NCBI GenBank assembly: GCA_030560485.1
Contig: JAKTTS010000105.1
Coordinates: 1 to 36,182 of the forward strand
Source: Ascoidea tarda (nom. inval.)
Taxonomy: Eukaryota; Ascomycota; Saccharomycetes; Ascoideales; Ascoideaceae
DNA: 36,182 nucleotides
Reading direction: 5' to 3'
Shown here piece by piece: positions 10,948 through 20,193 of the stretch (the first letter of the stretch is position 1; each line of letters starts with the position of its first letter). Under the pieces are notes generated by a model, which searched no databases, was not told where the DNA came from, and saw nothing but the letters and a program-made list of their open reading frames with translations. Position numbers and translations under genes: made by a program.

Positions 10948-11019
10948 TCCGATATAGTGTAATGGCTATCATGGCACGCTTTCACCGTGCAGACCCGGGT
11001 TCGATTCCCGGTATCGGAA
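10948..11019 (+). tRNA. tRNA-Glu (anticodon UUC)
   Basis: A 72-nt cloverleaf. The acceptor TCCGATA pairs with TATCGGA, the discriminator is A, and the D arm holds TAGTGTAATGGC. The anticodon stem GCACG/CGTGC has loop CTTTCAC with anticodon TTC at 10981-10983, and the T arm contains GGTTCGATTCC. No intron. It closely matches the known yeast tRNA-Glu(UUC). Confidence 0.97.
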
Positions 11020-11023
11020 TATC

Positions 11024-11030
11024 TTTTTTT
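11024..11030 (+). terminator. Pol III terminator of tRNA-Glu
   Basis: Seven T residues, 5 nt after the mature tRNA-Glu end. Confidence 0.85.
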
Positions 11031-11683
11031 CAAAGAATTTTGACTTGACACACTTAGAACTTGTTATCCTTTTTTGAGTGTGTTTTTTTATATGTTTTTG
11101 AGTCGTAGGATTGATGTGAAGTTTTTTTTTATTTGCAAGAAATACATTCAGATTTGAATGAAAATTGAGTTGAATACAGTCAATACAAATGCGGGTTTTA
11201 GTAAATATTTTAAGATGAGTTCCAAAGGATTTGCCGTACACAAGGCGGTAGAAAATGGTGAGCCTGAATGGGTTTATAGTAGACTAGAAATCGATTAGTG
11301 CTAAAAATATCAAAATGTAAAGGGAGTTTAGTTAATAAGTAGTATGTAAAGTCTAAATAGTAGTAAATGATAATGAAGTAGTATGTAGAGATAAATAACC
11401 AAGAAGAACCAAGTTTCAAAAAGAACGTGAAGGAGAATCAATATGATGATTCAAAAAGTGAGATAAAATAAAAGTCGTATCCGAAAAAGTAAACCAATTT
11501 ATAATTAAAAACAAATGAATTCCAAAGACAAAGAAAAACAATAAACCAAATAAGAGATGTAACGGATGTAAGAGATTAAAAAAATTAAAAAGATGGGAAA
11601 GAAAACCAAAGCAGAAGAGAAACAAATGAAAGGAAATTGAAATAACAACAGGAATGAAGAAATTTTTTTTTTTTTTGGTGATG
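11031..11683. other. 3' flank of the PIB1-like gene
   Basis: No supported gene. A run of 14 T at 11663-11676 (+ strand), just after the PIB1-like stop codon, is an A run in its transcript. Open frames on the minus strand here are low-complexity and lack domains. Confidence 0.5.
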
Positions 11684-13021
11684 TTAATAGTGAACAGCAT
11701 GAACAGGGCATTCTCCAGGACCTTTTATATCAAACCAGTCTTTTATACACTTGTAATGAAAAACACATAGACATTCCAATCTGCCCACTTTATTACCAGG
11801 GCGAAATTCTTCAAAACAAATGACACACTCATTTTCAAAATTACTTTGAAGAGATATTTGGTCGGATTTGAAATTAGAATTAGAATTAGAATTTTCTTTT
11901 TTGAATTGGTGTTGGTCATTTAGGTTGATTGAGATATTTAAGTCGGAGTCGAAAGAAGTTGAAGGGATATCGTTACTACTTTCATTAAATTTATTAGTTT
12001 TGATCTTTTCATATTTTGGTATTCTATAAACTAGCATTCTATTGTTTATTAGTCTTTTCTGATCTGGAGAGCCGGAAAATTGAGCTTTTTCGATACATGA
12101 GTTTATGTGATTTTCTTTATCTGAATTAAGGTGAAATTGAGTCAAACTGTAACCACAAATTGGACAAGAGTTGAAATCGTCGTCATCATTATTGGTATTA
12201 ATATTAGTTGTAGTGGTGGCGGTAGTGGTGGTGGTAATGTTGATATTATTATCGATTGGGTTATCATTATAGACAGGATTATTAGTTCTAATATGATCTA
12301 AAGAAAGATTGTTAAAGTTGTTGGGAATATCGTTGTTAATATTGTCGTTATGAATATAATTTGAGTTTGAATAGTTGGCTCTCATTGAAGCGGAAGTTGA
12401 GGCGTTTGAAGCATTTGTAGAAGCAGCGGCAGTGAGTGCACCTGAGAGGAAACTTGTGTTTGTAGTTGAGTTGTTATCGATAAAGGGATCGGTTTTAATT
12501 AGGTTAGTGATGTGATTTGCATTGAGTAGATAATGATTTGGGTTGTTTTGAGTATTTGATTGGACATTTGAGTTTAAAAGATGAGTGAGAAGGGTATTTG
12601 TAGATTGAATGTTATTATTATTATTATTGGTGTTGATGTTGTTTGTATTGGATAAATTTGTGGCTGGAGATAAGTTTGTTGTTGTTGAAGTCGTAGTTGT
12701 TGAGTTGGATGGTAGGGAGATGTCCAGTATGAGGGCTCTTTTTATCATTATTAGTTCGTTGAAACATACATCGCAAGTTCTGTGAGGAACATGGGGGTTT
12801 TCTAGAAACATTTGGGAAGGAGGAGAGACAACATAGGTTGTTGGTAGGTAGTCAGTATAGTGTTTTGAACAGGTTGAGCAGATTATTTTGCCGCATTTTC
12901 TGCAGTGGTGCCTTCTGAAGAAAAGAGAAAAGAGCTTTGAGCAGAGAGTGCATTTGTTTGTGGAGTTATCAGGCTGCCATGAGTAAATTTGGGTTGACTG
13001 GTCTAGTGGTGAGTTTGACAT
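11684..13021 (-). CDS. PIB1: FYVE and RING finger E3 ubiquitin ligase, Pib1-like
   Basis: 445 aa. An N-terminal FYVE zinc finger (residues 15-90) has the signature RRHHCRKCG (36-44) and zinc-ligand cysteines C24, C27, C40, C43, C48, C51, C83, C86. FYVE domains bind phosphatidylinositol 3-phosphate, placing the protein on endosomes or the vacuole. The C-terminal RING (from C399/C402 through H422 and C425 to C438-P-V-H441) has the CPxH ending of the ZNRF/Pib1 type and would recruit an E2. Between them lies a long Asn/Thr/Ser linker plus a C2HC finger at C286, C289, H305, C309, resembling a UBZ4 ubiquitin-binding finger. S. cerevisiae Pib1 is shorter (286 aa); the low-complexity linker accounts for most of the difference. 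In yeast Pib1 acts in endosomal and vacuolar protein sorting. Starts at ATG 13019-13021 and ends at TAA. Confidence 0.92.
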   Translation of the reverse strand: MSNSPLDQSTQIYSWQPDNSTNKCTLCSKLFSLFFRRHHCRKCGKIICSTCSKHYTDYLPTTYVVSPPSQMFLENPHVPHRTCDVCFNELIMIKRALILDISLPSNSTTTTSTTTNLSPATNLSNTNNINTNNNNNNIQSTNTLLTHLLNSNVQSNTQNNPNHYLLNANHITNLIKTDPFIDNNSTTNTSFLSGALTAAASTNASNASTSASMRANYSNSNYIHNDNINNDIPNNFNNLSLDHIRTNNPVYNDNPIDNNINITTTTTATTTTNINTNNDDDDFNSCPICGYSLTQFHLNSDKENHINSCIEKAQFSGSPDQKRLINNRMLVYRIPKYEKIKTNKFNESSNDIPSTSFDSDLNISINLNDQHQFKKENSNSNSNFKSDQISLQSNFENECVICFEEFRPGNKVGRLECLCVFHYKCIKDWFDIKGPGECPVHAVHY

Positions 13022-13590
13022 TGTTGAGATGGAGGAGATAAGATAAGATAAGAGAATAGTGAAAGGAAAAGCAGGATATAAAGTGTGGAAGGGACTAAGA
13101 AGAAGGGAAAAGAAGAGAAGGGAAGGGAAGGGAAGGTAGGAGATGATTGATAAAGGTAATGGAATAGGAAATGGAGAAGGAGGTGATAGAAGAAAAAGGT
13201 AATGAAAGCTCGTAAAATGGGCCAGTTAATTGTGAGAGCGTTTGGAACGCACGTGCTGTGTGCGTGAGTATGCGCACCCATGCACGATTTGGTAGCAGTG
13301 CTATTGTTTGTGGGAGGGAGGTGTAAAAATTGGAAAAGTGTGGAATAATTGGAAAAGCAAAGGAGAGCCGTTGCTGTGGCTTTGAAGCACAAATGAGAAA
13401 AAGAGAAAGCAAGAAAGCGAGAAAAAGCGCCAGGGTGGAACAGTGCAAAAGTATAAGAAGCATGGAAAGAGAGGGAGGTTTAGGGAAAGAAGGACACATT
13501 GAGGAATATGACCCAAGACATTTGACTCCAGTAAGAAAGTGCAAGCTGAATTGAGCTGGGCTCAGGTGAAGTAGAGAATAGAAACAGGTT
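13022..13590. other. Divergent promoter region of PIB1-like gene and small + ORF
   Basis: Purine-rich on the + strand (many GGAAGG and GAAAAG runs at 13080-13140 and 13380-13450). Open frames on both strands are by-products of this bias. No gene called. Confidence 0.5.
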
Positions 13591-13983
13591 ATGATGGATA
13601 GAGTTGGGAGAATGAAGATTTTAAAGGTGGTTTTCATTTCAGTTGTTCCAACCATTTTATTGGTTAGTATGGTGAATGATAAACGGTATTTGATGGCGTT
13701 AGTCTGGGGATTGCGGGTATTTGAGCTGTGTTTTGCAAATGAAGTGGACGATTTGAAAGCAGTGAAGGATATCGTTGAAAGGTTTGGGAAAAGGATGAAG
13801 TGTAATTGGGGAAAAGGTGTTCGGAATGAAAGTAAAAGTGAAAGTGAAAGTGAAAATATGAATGAAAACATGAATAGAAATGGAGAAATTTACCCGTTAA
13901 TGAAGTGTTTGAATGGTTGCATAGAAAATATGAAAAATGTTGAAAGTCGATTGAATGGAAATTTAATGTTTAGTGAAAATTAA
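13591..13983 (+). CDS. Uncharacterised small protein with hydrophobic N terminus
   Basis: A 130-codon frame from ATG 13591 to TAA 13983. Residues about 8-40 are hydrophobic (ILKVVFISVVPTILLVSM) and could form a membrane anchor. A short charged region follows, then a Ser/Glu/Asn repeat (SKSESESENMNENMNRN) and a tail with two Cys. No family recognised. The next frame begins only 23 bases downstream in a different frame and shares the same low-complexity style. The two may therefore be one gene split by a frame change or an unrecognised intron, or two neighbouring genes. A 258-codon frame on the opposite strand is its purine/pyrimidine mirror and is less likely. Confidence 0.4.
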   Translation: MMDRVGRMKILKVVFISVVPTILLVSMVNDKRYLMALVWGLRVFELCFANEVDDLKAVKDIVERFGKRMKCNWGKGVRNESKSESESENMNENMNRNGEIYPLMKCLNGCIENMKNVESRLNGNLMFSEN

Positions 13984-14006
13984 AAAGGCAAATTGATAAG
14001 CAGGAT

Positions 14007-14795
14007 ATGATAATAAAGAACTTATTTGTGTATTTGAGTGAAATGGAAAATATGAATAGAAGTGGAAAATATTTTAAAGGCAATTGCAATCAGAGAATTA
14101 GTGATGCGAGTAATAATATGAGGAATAATAATAGAAATAAGAAGAATGAGGATAATATTTATTATTCTGGTTCAACACTTCAATCTCCATTTGATGAGAA
14201 AAGTAACTTTTATTGTTCTTCGTCACCAATTCCCGAAGGCAAAGAAAGTCCAAGGGATATAATAGAAACGAACACTGGTGAATGTAATTATAACTATAAT
14301 TCCAATTCTAATTCCAATTTTAATTTTAATTCTAATTCTAATTCTAATTCTAATTCTAATTATGAATATTTTAATAACGGTTGCAATGGACTGAAGAGCA
14401 GCAACTATACTGGAGATTACACTGAAATTTATACAGAAAACTATAATGGAAATGATATTGGTAGTAAGAATTCAAAAAGAAATACATGTCAAAATAAGCA
14501 AAAACAACAGGCAGAGTCAGCTAAGAGAAACTACTATGAGAAAACAAGGTTTCTCACCAATTTGCTTTATGAGTTGCCATTTATTTATTTCAATTTTATG
14601 TTTATGTTACCAGTAAAGGTGCTTCCATATATCGGAATCAAGATCTACTGCAACGTCAACTCCACCGAGGAAGCACTTAAGAAGAGCATAACATACAAAA
14701 TGGGATTTAAAATGTACCAACACATAAAGGGTGCAAAACAGGAGTTGGCCCAGATCATGAATTTTCTATTGAACAAGAAAAGAAGACAGCACTGA
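14007..14795 (+). CDS. Uncharacterised Asn/Ser-rich protein with C-terminal hydrophobic domain
   Basis: 262 aa from ATG 14007 to the TGA ending at 14795. The first 175 residues are Asn-rich and include an (Asn-Ser)n tract encoded by AATTCT hexamers near 14300-14360. The last 85 residues look like a real domain: NYYEKTRFLTNLLYELPF, then a hydrophobic segment (IYFNFMFMLPVKVLPYIGI), then a basic helix ending KKRRQH. Base composition becomes GC-richer over this last part. No family recognised. The ordered C-terminal domain makes a genuine gene more likely than chance; whether it is joined to 13591-13983 is open. Confidence 0.55.
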   Translation: MIIKNLFVYLSEMENMNRSGKYFKGNCNQRISDASNNMRNNNRNKKNEDNIYYSGSTLQSPFDEKSNFYCSSSPIPEGKESPRDIIETNTGECNYNYNSNSNSNFNFNSNSNSNSNSNYEYFNNGCNGLKSSNYTGDYTEIYTENYNGNDIGSKNSKRNTCQNKQKQQAESAKRNYYEKTRFLTNLLYELPFIYFNFMFMLPVKVLPYIGIKIYCNVNSTEEALKKSITYKMGFKMYQHIKGAKQELAQIMNFLLNKKRRQH

Positions 14796-15370
14796 CTCTT
14801 TGTTTCTGCTGCTTTTTCTCCTTTGCTTCTTTTCCTGCTTTCACTTTTCTCTTATTGCTTTCACAGCTTCAACTCTTTCTTTTCTGCACAAGATGGAGCT
14901 TCCTAATGGGGCACTTTTCTGCTTTTGTGACCAAGGCCCGATGCGGCAGAATTGCACCGTTTGAGGCCGCTGACTCCGACGCGTGAGCCACCTGATCTGC
15001 TTAACCCTATGGCCCCTGCTGTTTCAGGACACAATTCGCCCGAGCAGCCGACACAAAGCCACCGGAGACCTGTCTGCCGCAGAATGCCCCCGTGCCAGCG
15101 GGAGCCTGGTTGCTGGGTCTCGTATAAGCCGCGCGCACAGTCGCAGCACGCTGTACACAGCTGCGAGCACAAAAAAGCCAAACAGGCTCGGCGCACTGGA
15201 CGCAGTCGTGGTGCGGGCGCAGAGGGACTGTGTGCTAGAAGTGCAGGGACAGGGCTACGAGGAGTGACCGGCTGTGGTCCTGTAACGCAGGCCGTGTTTG
15301 AGCTTTGCGCGGACAACGCAGCACAACGCGGCTGGAGACAACACGCGAAGCGAAGCGATGGAGAAACAGC
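14640..15370. other. GC-rich island 1
   Basis: Composition rises to about 60 percent GC (for example 15121-15180) against an AT-rich surrounding. It begins in the 3' end of the 262-aa ORF and continues into the intergenic region. Long open frames appear on both strands here, which is what stop-poor GC-rich DNA produces, so none is called as a gene. Confidence 0.75.
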
Positions 15371-15492
15371 GGCAGAAAAACGCGAAGGAAAAGAGAAAAG
15401 AGAAAAAAGAGAGAAAGAAGGTGCTTTTTATATAACGCTTCCTGTCTGCTGTTTCAAAACCTCCTAACACAACGAAAGAGGAAGAACCATTA

Positions 15493-15550
15493 GAAACAGC
15501 TTTAGAAACAGCTTTAGAAACAGCTTTAGAAACAGCTTCAGAAACAGCCC
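15493..15550. repeat. 12-bp tandem repeat (GAAACAGCTTTA)
   Basis: Three perfect units (15493, 15505, 15517), a fourth with one change (15529) and a partial fifth (15541). It is at the downstream edge of GC-rich island 1. It is open on the minus strand, but no supported gene uses it. Confidence 0.85.
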
Positions 15551-16772
15551 AACTGGAACACATCTGAAAACAACCAACACCACCCAGTACTCGCTGATAC
15601 CTCCAAAGTTACAGTTTCAACCTCTTATTTCTCGCTGATTTGCAACTTACTTCACAATTCCATTTCAAAAACTCCAGACCTGCTCGAAACTCCAACAACA
15701 ACACATCCTTTTATTCTGCTACTGCTATTGCGTCTTAATCCGATATAATATTCTGCTAATCCTCACGACCTATCTTGTTCCACTGCTTTTTTTGCAAACG
15801 CTGCTATTCCTTTTCTTCTCAAAAAGGTTGTTAACGACTCTGCAAAAGATTCTGATAACTTTTTTCTAACTTGTTATCCAAAACTCAAACGTACTTTCAA
15901 CAAACTTTCTCCAAACTTCTGAGAAACTCTCTGGAAAACGAAAGATAAAATAAATCTGAAAAAAACATTTCTCTGAAAATCCTATTCATATCCAAAAAAT
16001 TATTAAAGGCAAAACCTCCAAAGTTGCTCTTTTAAAATTTGTTCCAACTTTTTCCATTAACAGATAAAACCATATCACAACTTTTTCTAAGATTATCCCA
16101 TTTCATTCAATATCTATTCAATACCTCTTCATTATTTACCATAACCATCTTTATATCAAACTCTTGTCTTTTTGGTTTGTTTTCTTTCTTCCTGTTCTTG
16201 TTCTTGTTCTTCTCCTTCTCTTTCTTTGGCCTTTTTATACTAATATAGAATCCAATTACTTCAATTATTCCGATTCAAACTGCAATTGTCACAGTTCACT
16301 ATCTCTCTGCCTTTTTTTTTAACTCTTCTCTCCCTCTCGTAATTCATATATATTACATTAAATTCACACTAAAAAAACAAAACTTCTTTACTCAACTACT
16401 TTCCTACTTTACTTCCAAATCTATATCCCAACCACCTACAATCCAATTCCAATACCCAATTGCCTAAATTACCCAAATTACCTAAATTACCTCAACTATT
16501 CCAACTATCCACCTGCTTTCCTCCTATAAGATCATATCCTCTCATTCTACTCAACTTGGAAAGAATCTTATTAATAAAATTATTCTTAAATTTTCATATT
16601 TCATATTTCATATTTATCATCTTTTTAATCCCCTTAACCATTAAAAATCCTCTTATTATTTATCTACTTCAATTATATATCCCCTTTAGGTCTTCAAGTT
16701 TAATTTCTAATTTACTTTTACTTTTACTTTTCTTTTTTCTCTTTTCTTTTTTTTTCCTTTTCTTTTTTTCTT

Positions 16773-16780
16773 TATATAAA
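16773..16780 (+). promoter_or_regulatory. TATA box of the CRIB-protein gene
   Basis: TATATAAA, a full match to TATAWAWR, about 235 bp upstream of the ATG at 17016 and at the end of the polypyrimidine tract. The A-rich stretch after it would be the 5' untranslated leader. Confidence 0.5.
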
Positions 16781-17015
16781 CTTCTCTTCATCTCCAATCT
16801 CAACAACTCAGTCAAAAATTAAAAGTGAAAAAATAAAAAAATAAAAAATAAAAAATAAGAAATAAGAAATAAGAAAGTAAGAAAATAAGGAAATAAGGAA
16901 ATAAGGAAATAAAATAATAATAAAAAAATAATAAAAATAATAAAAATAAAAAGAAATAAAAAAGAAAAAACCTAATTACTTAATAATCATCTCCAATTAT
17001 AATTTATCACCCAAA

Positions 17016-18353
17016 ATGAACCAGAATAAACTCATCCATCACAACAACTCTTTCTCAAACATCTCCCTCTCATCCATCCCAAACAACAACATCAACAACA
17101 ACATCAACATAAATAACTTGAGAAACATCTCCCTCATGTCAATCAATAACACAAACAAATCCTCCTTCGACCTAAACACAATGCAAGAAGACTCCTTTCT
17201 AGACTTCAACGACTCTTCTTCCTCTGACAATGAATCAAATCTCATTAAAAAAAATCTTAAAAACAAAATCAAAATCAATCACAAAAGCTTCTCCAGAAAG
17301 AGTAAAAATATTTCTCAATCCCACATATCCAATCCTTCTATATCAATTTCCCATATGTCCCACTCAAATCTTTCCCATTCTAACATCTCTCAATCAAATA
17401 TCCCCTTCAATAACAACACCACTGATTCCATAAACATGATCAACAATTCTGATATAAAACAGAAAAAGAAATCCCTAAAACGCAAATCTTCTCGTTTCTT
17501 CAATAAAAAAAGGGAATCTTCTGAAGTATCCGAAATTTCAACTCCTTTCAACTTTAATCACATTTGCCATGTAAATGATCAAAATGATACAATTAAATCT
17601 CAAATTGAAAAATTAGACAATAAATTCCAAAACAAAAATCAAAATCAAAATCAAAATCTGCACCCAAATCTGCACCCAAATCTAAATTCAAATCTAAATT
17701 CAAATCTAAATTCAAATCTGCACTTGAATCCAAATTCAATAAACCCAGAATTAGGCTTCTCATTCTGCGCTACCTCTCCCCAGAATAACATCAAATCTTA
17801 TGATCCTATCGACACTGTCCCCGTCGAATTCTTACCTCAAAACATCTCAACAAACTCTTTCTATTCCTTCAATAGTATTAACTCTTCAAAACACCTTCCA
17901 ACGTACACCTCTTCTTCTTTGAATCTAAGAACAAACAGTATCCTCCTAAACTCTTCAACAACTTCAATCCCAAACCATGAAAAAGCAGCTCTATCAACTT
18001 CAACCATTGAATCAAATAACGAATCAATCTTCAACACTCTATCCTCCGAATCCTCTGCAAATACTTCCATTTCTTTAGATCACTCACACACCCCTTCTGT
18101 TACCCACAAAAAACTCTCTTCTCTAAATAATTCTTCCAATCAAAAACTAAAAACTAAAAAATCAAAAAACTCACTATTCTCTCAATCCTCCCTTAAATCA
18201 AAAAACTCAAGCCCAAAAATAGTAAGAAAAATTAACTCAGTTCATTCAATTACTTCATCTCTCTCAAAATTATCAATTTCAAGTAGTAGATACTCAAATT
18301 CTTCTTCATTAAGAACCAGCCCCATTCTAAATCAAGATGGCTTTGAACTAAGC

Positions 18354-18399
<46 letters not shown>

Positions 18400-19568
18400 C
18401 AGATAATAACATCAATCACACAAACAACAATATTAACACTAGCAATGACTTTGACTCAAAACCTCAAACTCATACCAAAAACAACCTCTCAAACCATTTC
18501 CACATTTCAAAACCTTCATTGTCATCAAAATTGATGAAGCAAAATATAGAGGTTCCAACTCTTAAACCATCATTAAATTTGTCTCATCGCAATAATTCAA
18601 TTTCAACTTTAACTAAAAGTGAAAACAATGAATCGGTTTTAAATCAGCCATTCTTAAGCTCAAATGATTGGTCTTCCCCAGCTTCAAAAACATGGTTCAC
18701 TGAAGGTATTAACTCAAGATCATCAACTCTTTCAATTCCCAATTTAGATTCACCGCCTAATCGCGAATTAGTTTCAACTCCATTACTAAAACATTGCTTT
18801 AAAAGTCAGGAATATTTAGTTCCTGTAAACACCCAATTAAATTTAAAATCGTTGTCCAATCTTAACAATCCAGAATTATCTGATTCGCCAATCCATAATC
18901 CAAACAAAATCCCAACACCAATCACAATTCCAATCAGAAATAATGGAGTAAATGGTGATCTTATATCCAACAAGTTTATTCCAAATCCATCAGATTCTAA
19001 GCAAGATTGTTTTCATAAAGTCTCCAGTTCAATGAGCTCTGCTAATACAAATTTAAATGCCATGACGATAAAGAAAAATATAAGTACATCTATCAAATAT
19101 TACAAAAATTTATATAATACCAACAGTAATGAAAGTGTGGGCAACTCTGTTGATATGAGATTCCTGGATAAAAACCACAGCAGAGCCAGTTTGGTTTCAT
19201 CAAATGAAAATTATTCATTAGATTCTTATTATTTTAGAGGTTCATCAAATCCACAATCTCCAGCATTAGACAACTATTCAAATTTAAATTCACCTATTTT
19301 CTCAACTTTTTCAAGTTCAAATTCAAATTCGGGTCCTACTTCAAGTCCATATCCAGTTTTTAATCCAAGTTATAATCCCGGTTTTAATTCCAATTCCAAC
19401 TCAAGTTCTAATGAAAGATTAGTGGAGTCTCCCGTTTTCTCAAGAAAATCATTTGAAAATAGTCGATTTGATCTCTCAAAAAAATTAGGTATGATCAGTG
19501 AAGGAGGTGACCAAAAACCAATTGAAACATATCCTTCACCAAATATTCCAGTTTCTAGATACTTCTAA
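17016..19568 (+). CDS. Asn/Ser-rich CRIB-motif protein, candidate Cdc42 effector (Gic-like)
   Basis: 850 aa, mostly disordered Ser/Asn sequence. A CRIB-type motif lies at residues 174-186: ISTPFNFNHICHV, fitting ISxPxxFxHxxHV. CRIB motifs bind GTP-loaded Cdc42/Rac. Just before it (about 150-168) is a polybasic segment (KQKKKSLKRKSSRFFNKKR), the arrangement seen in yeast Gic1/Gic2 and PAK kinases, where it contacts membrane phosphoinositides. No kinase or PH domain follows, so it is not a PAK. Gic1/Gic2 are 300-400 aa, so this would be an enlarged or different effector. There is a (AAC)15 Asn tract (18354-18398) and 12-bp-unit repeats near 17640-17740. Many Ser-Pro sites in the C-terminal third suggest phosphorylation. 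Starts at the first ATG after the A-rich leader and ends TAA. The CRIB reading is good; the Gic assignment is inference. Confidence 0.75.
18354..18398 (+). repeat. (AAC)15 microsatellite encoding poly-Asn
   Basis: Fifteen AAC codons in a row within the CRIB-protein gene. The pure codon run points to recent slippage rather than selection on mixed Asn codons. Confidence 0.9.
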
Positions 19569-20193
19569 ACAAAATTAATGATTTATGATCTTTCATAATT
19601 GTATCATTTTTTTTAGAGCCTATCTTTTTATTTGAAAGTGTTTGTTCCATCTTTTTTATGACATAAATTCTCTTCTTTACGAATCTTGATAAACTATTTT
19701 TTAGCTTTCTTTTTGATTTTTCTATTTTTTTTTGGGAAAAATTCTGATGCTTTTTTATTTTTTAAAATTTTAGTTTTTGAAATATAAATTTTGATATTGT
19801 ATTTTTATGGTTTTAGTGTATTATTTGACGATGCAAATTGCTGTTTTTACTTCTTTTCTGCTTTCTCTCGCTTGTTTCTTGTTTAGCATAAATAGATGCT
19901 ATGTTTTTTTATATTGTTTTCTAATAAATATATACTCGAATTGAGTACTGTTTTAAGTAAATAGATACGAGTGAAATATAGATTGCAAAACGAAAAATGC
20001 AGCAAATTTTAATTTCAAAAAGAGAAGAGTCAAAATGAATTTCAAAGTGAGCAAAATGTTAGTCAGGTGACTTCGAGCTACATACGAGGTCATTTTGTCC
20101 CAGAATTCCGACTAAAGACGAAAATGAAACTGAAGTTGGATTATATTTGTTGTTGTGAAATATAATCCGGGTTTATAGTTAAATGAAGTGGTT
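19569..20193. other. Spacer between convergent CRIB-protein and LRR genes
   Basis: T-rich 3' flank of the + gene, then a segment (20065-20177) related to 24301-24410. No gene seen. Confidence 0.5.
20065..20177. repeat. Diverged dispersed repeat, copy 1, with a hairpin
   Basis: By eye this stretch aligns with 24301-24410 in the same orientation. The 5' part matches at roughly 60 percent, and the 3' part is closer (GAAGTTG-ATTAT-TTT ... TATAATC-GGG-TTT). Copy 1 holds a perfect 11-bp inverted repeat (20138-20148 and 20158-20168) with a 9-base loop. It could be an old solo element end (LTR-like) or another small repeat; no family is assigned. Confidence 0.45.

Larger units (their letters stand above)
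15371..17015. other. Long leader/promoter of the CRIB-protein gene
   Basis: No supported gene in about 1.6 kb. The region moves from GC-rich to pyrimidine-rich (C/T runs up to 16790), then switches abruptly to an A-rich, almost C-free stretch (16820-16970) directly before the ATG. The AT-rich tracts would favour a nucleosome-poor promoter. Confidence 0.55.

Noticed and set aside
13095-13871. 258-codon frame on the minus strand
   Set aside because: Phe/Leu/Ser-rich mirror of purine-rich + sequence; overlaps the better + ORF and the PIB1 promoter.
14903-15563. Overlapping open frames of 94-171 codons on both strands
   Set aside because: They lie in GC-rich island 1, where stops are rare; they overlap on both strands, are low-complexity and show no domain.
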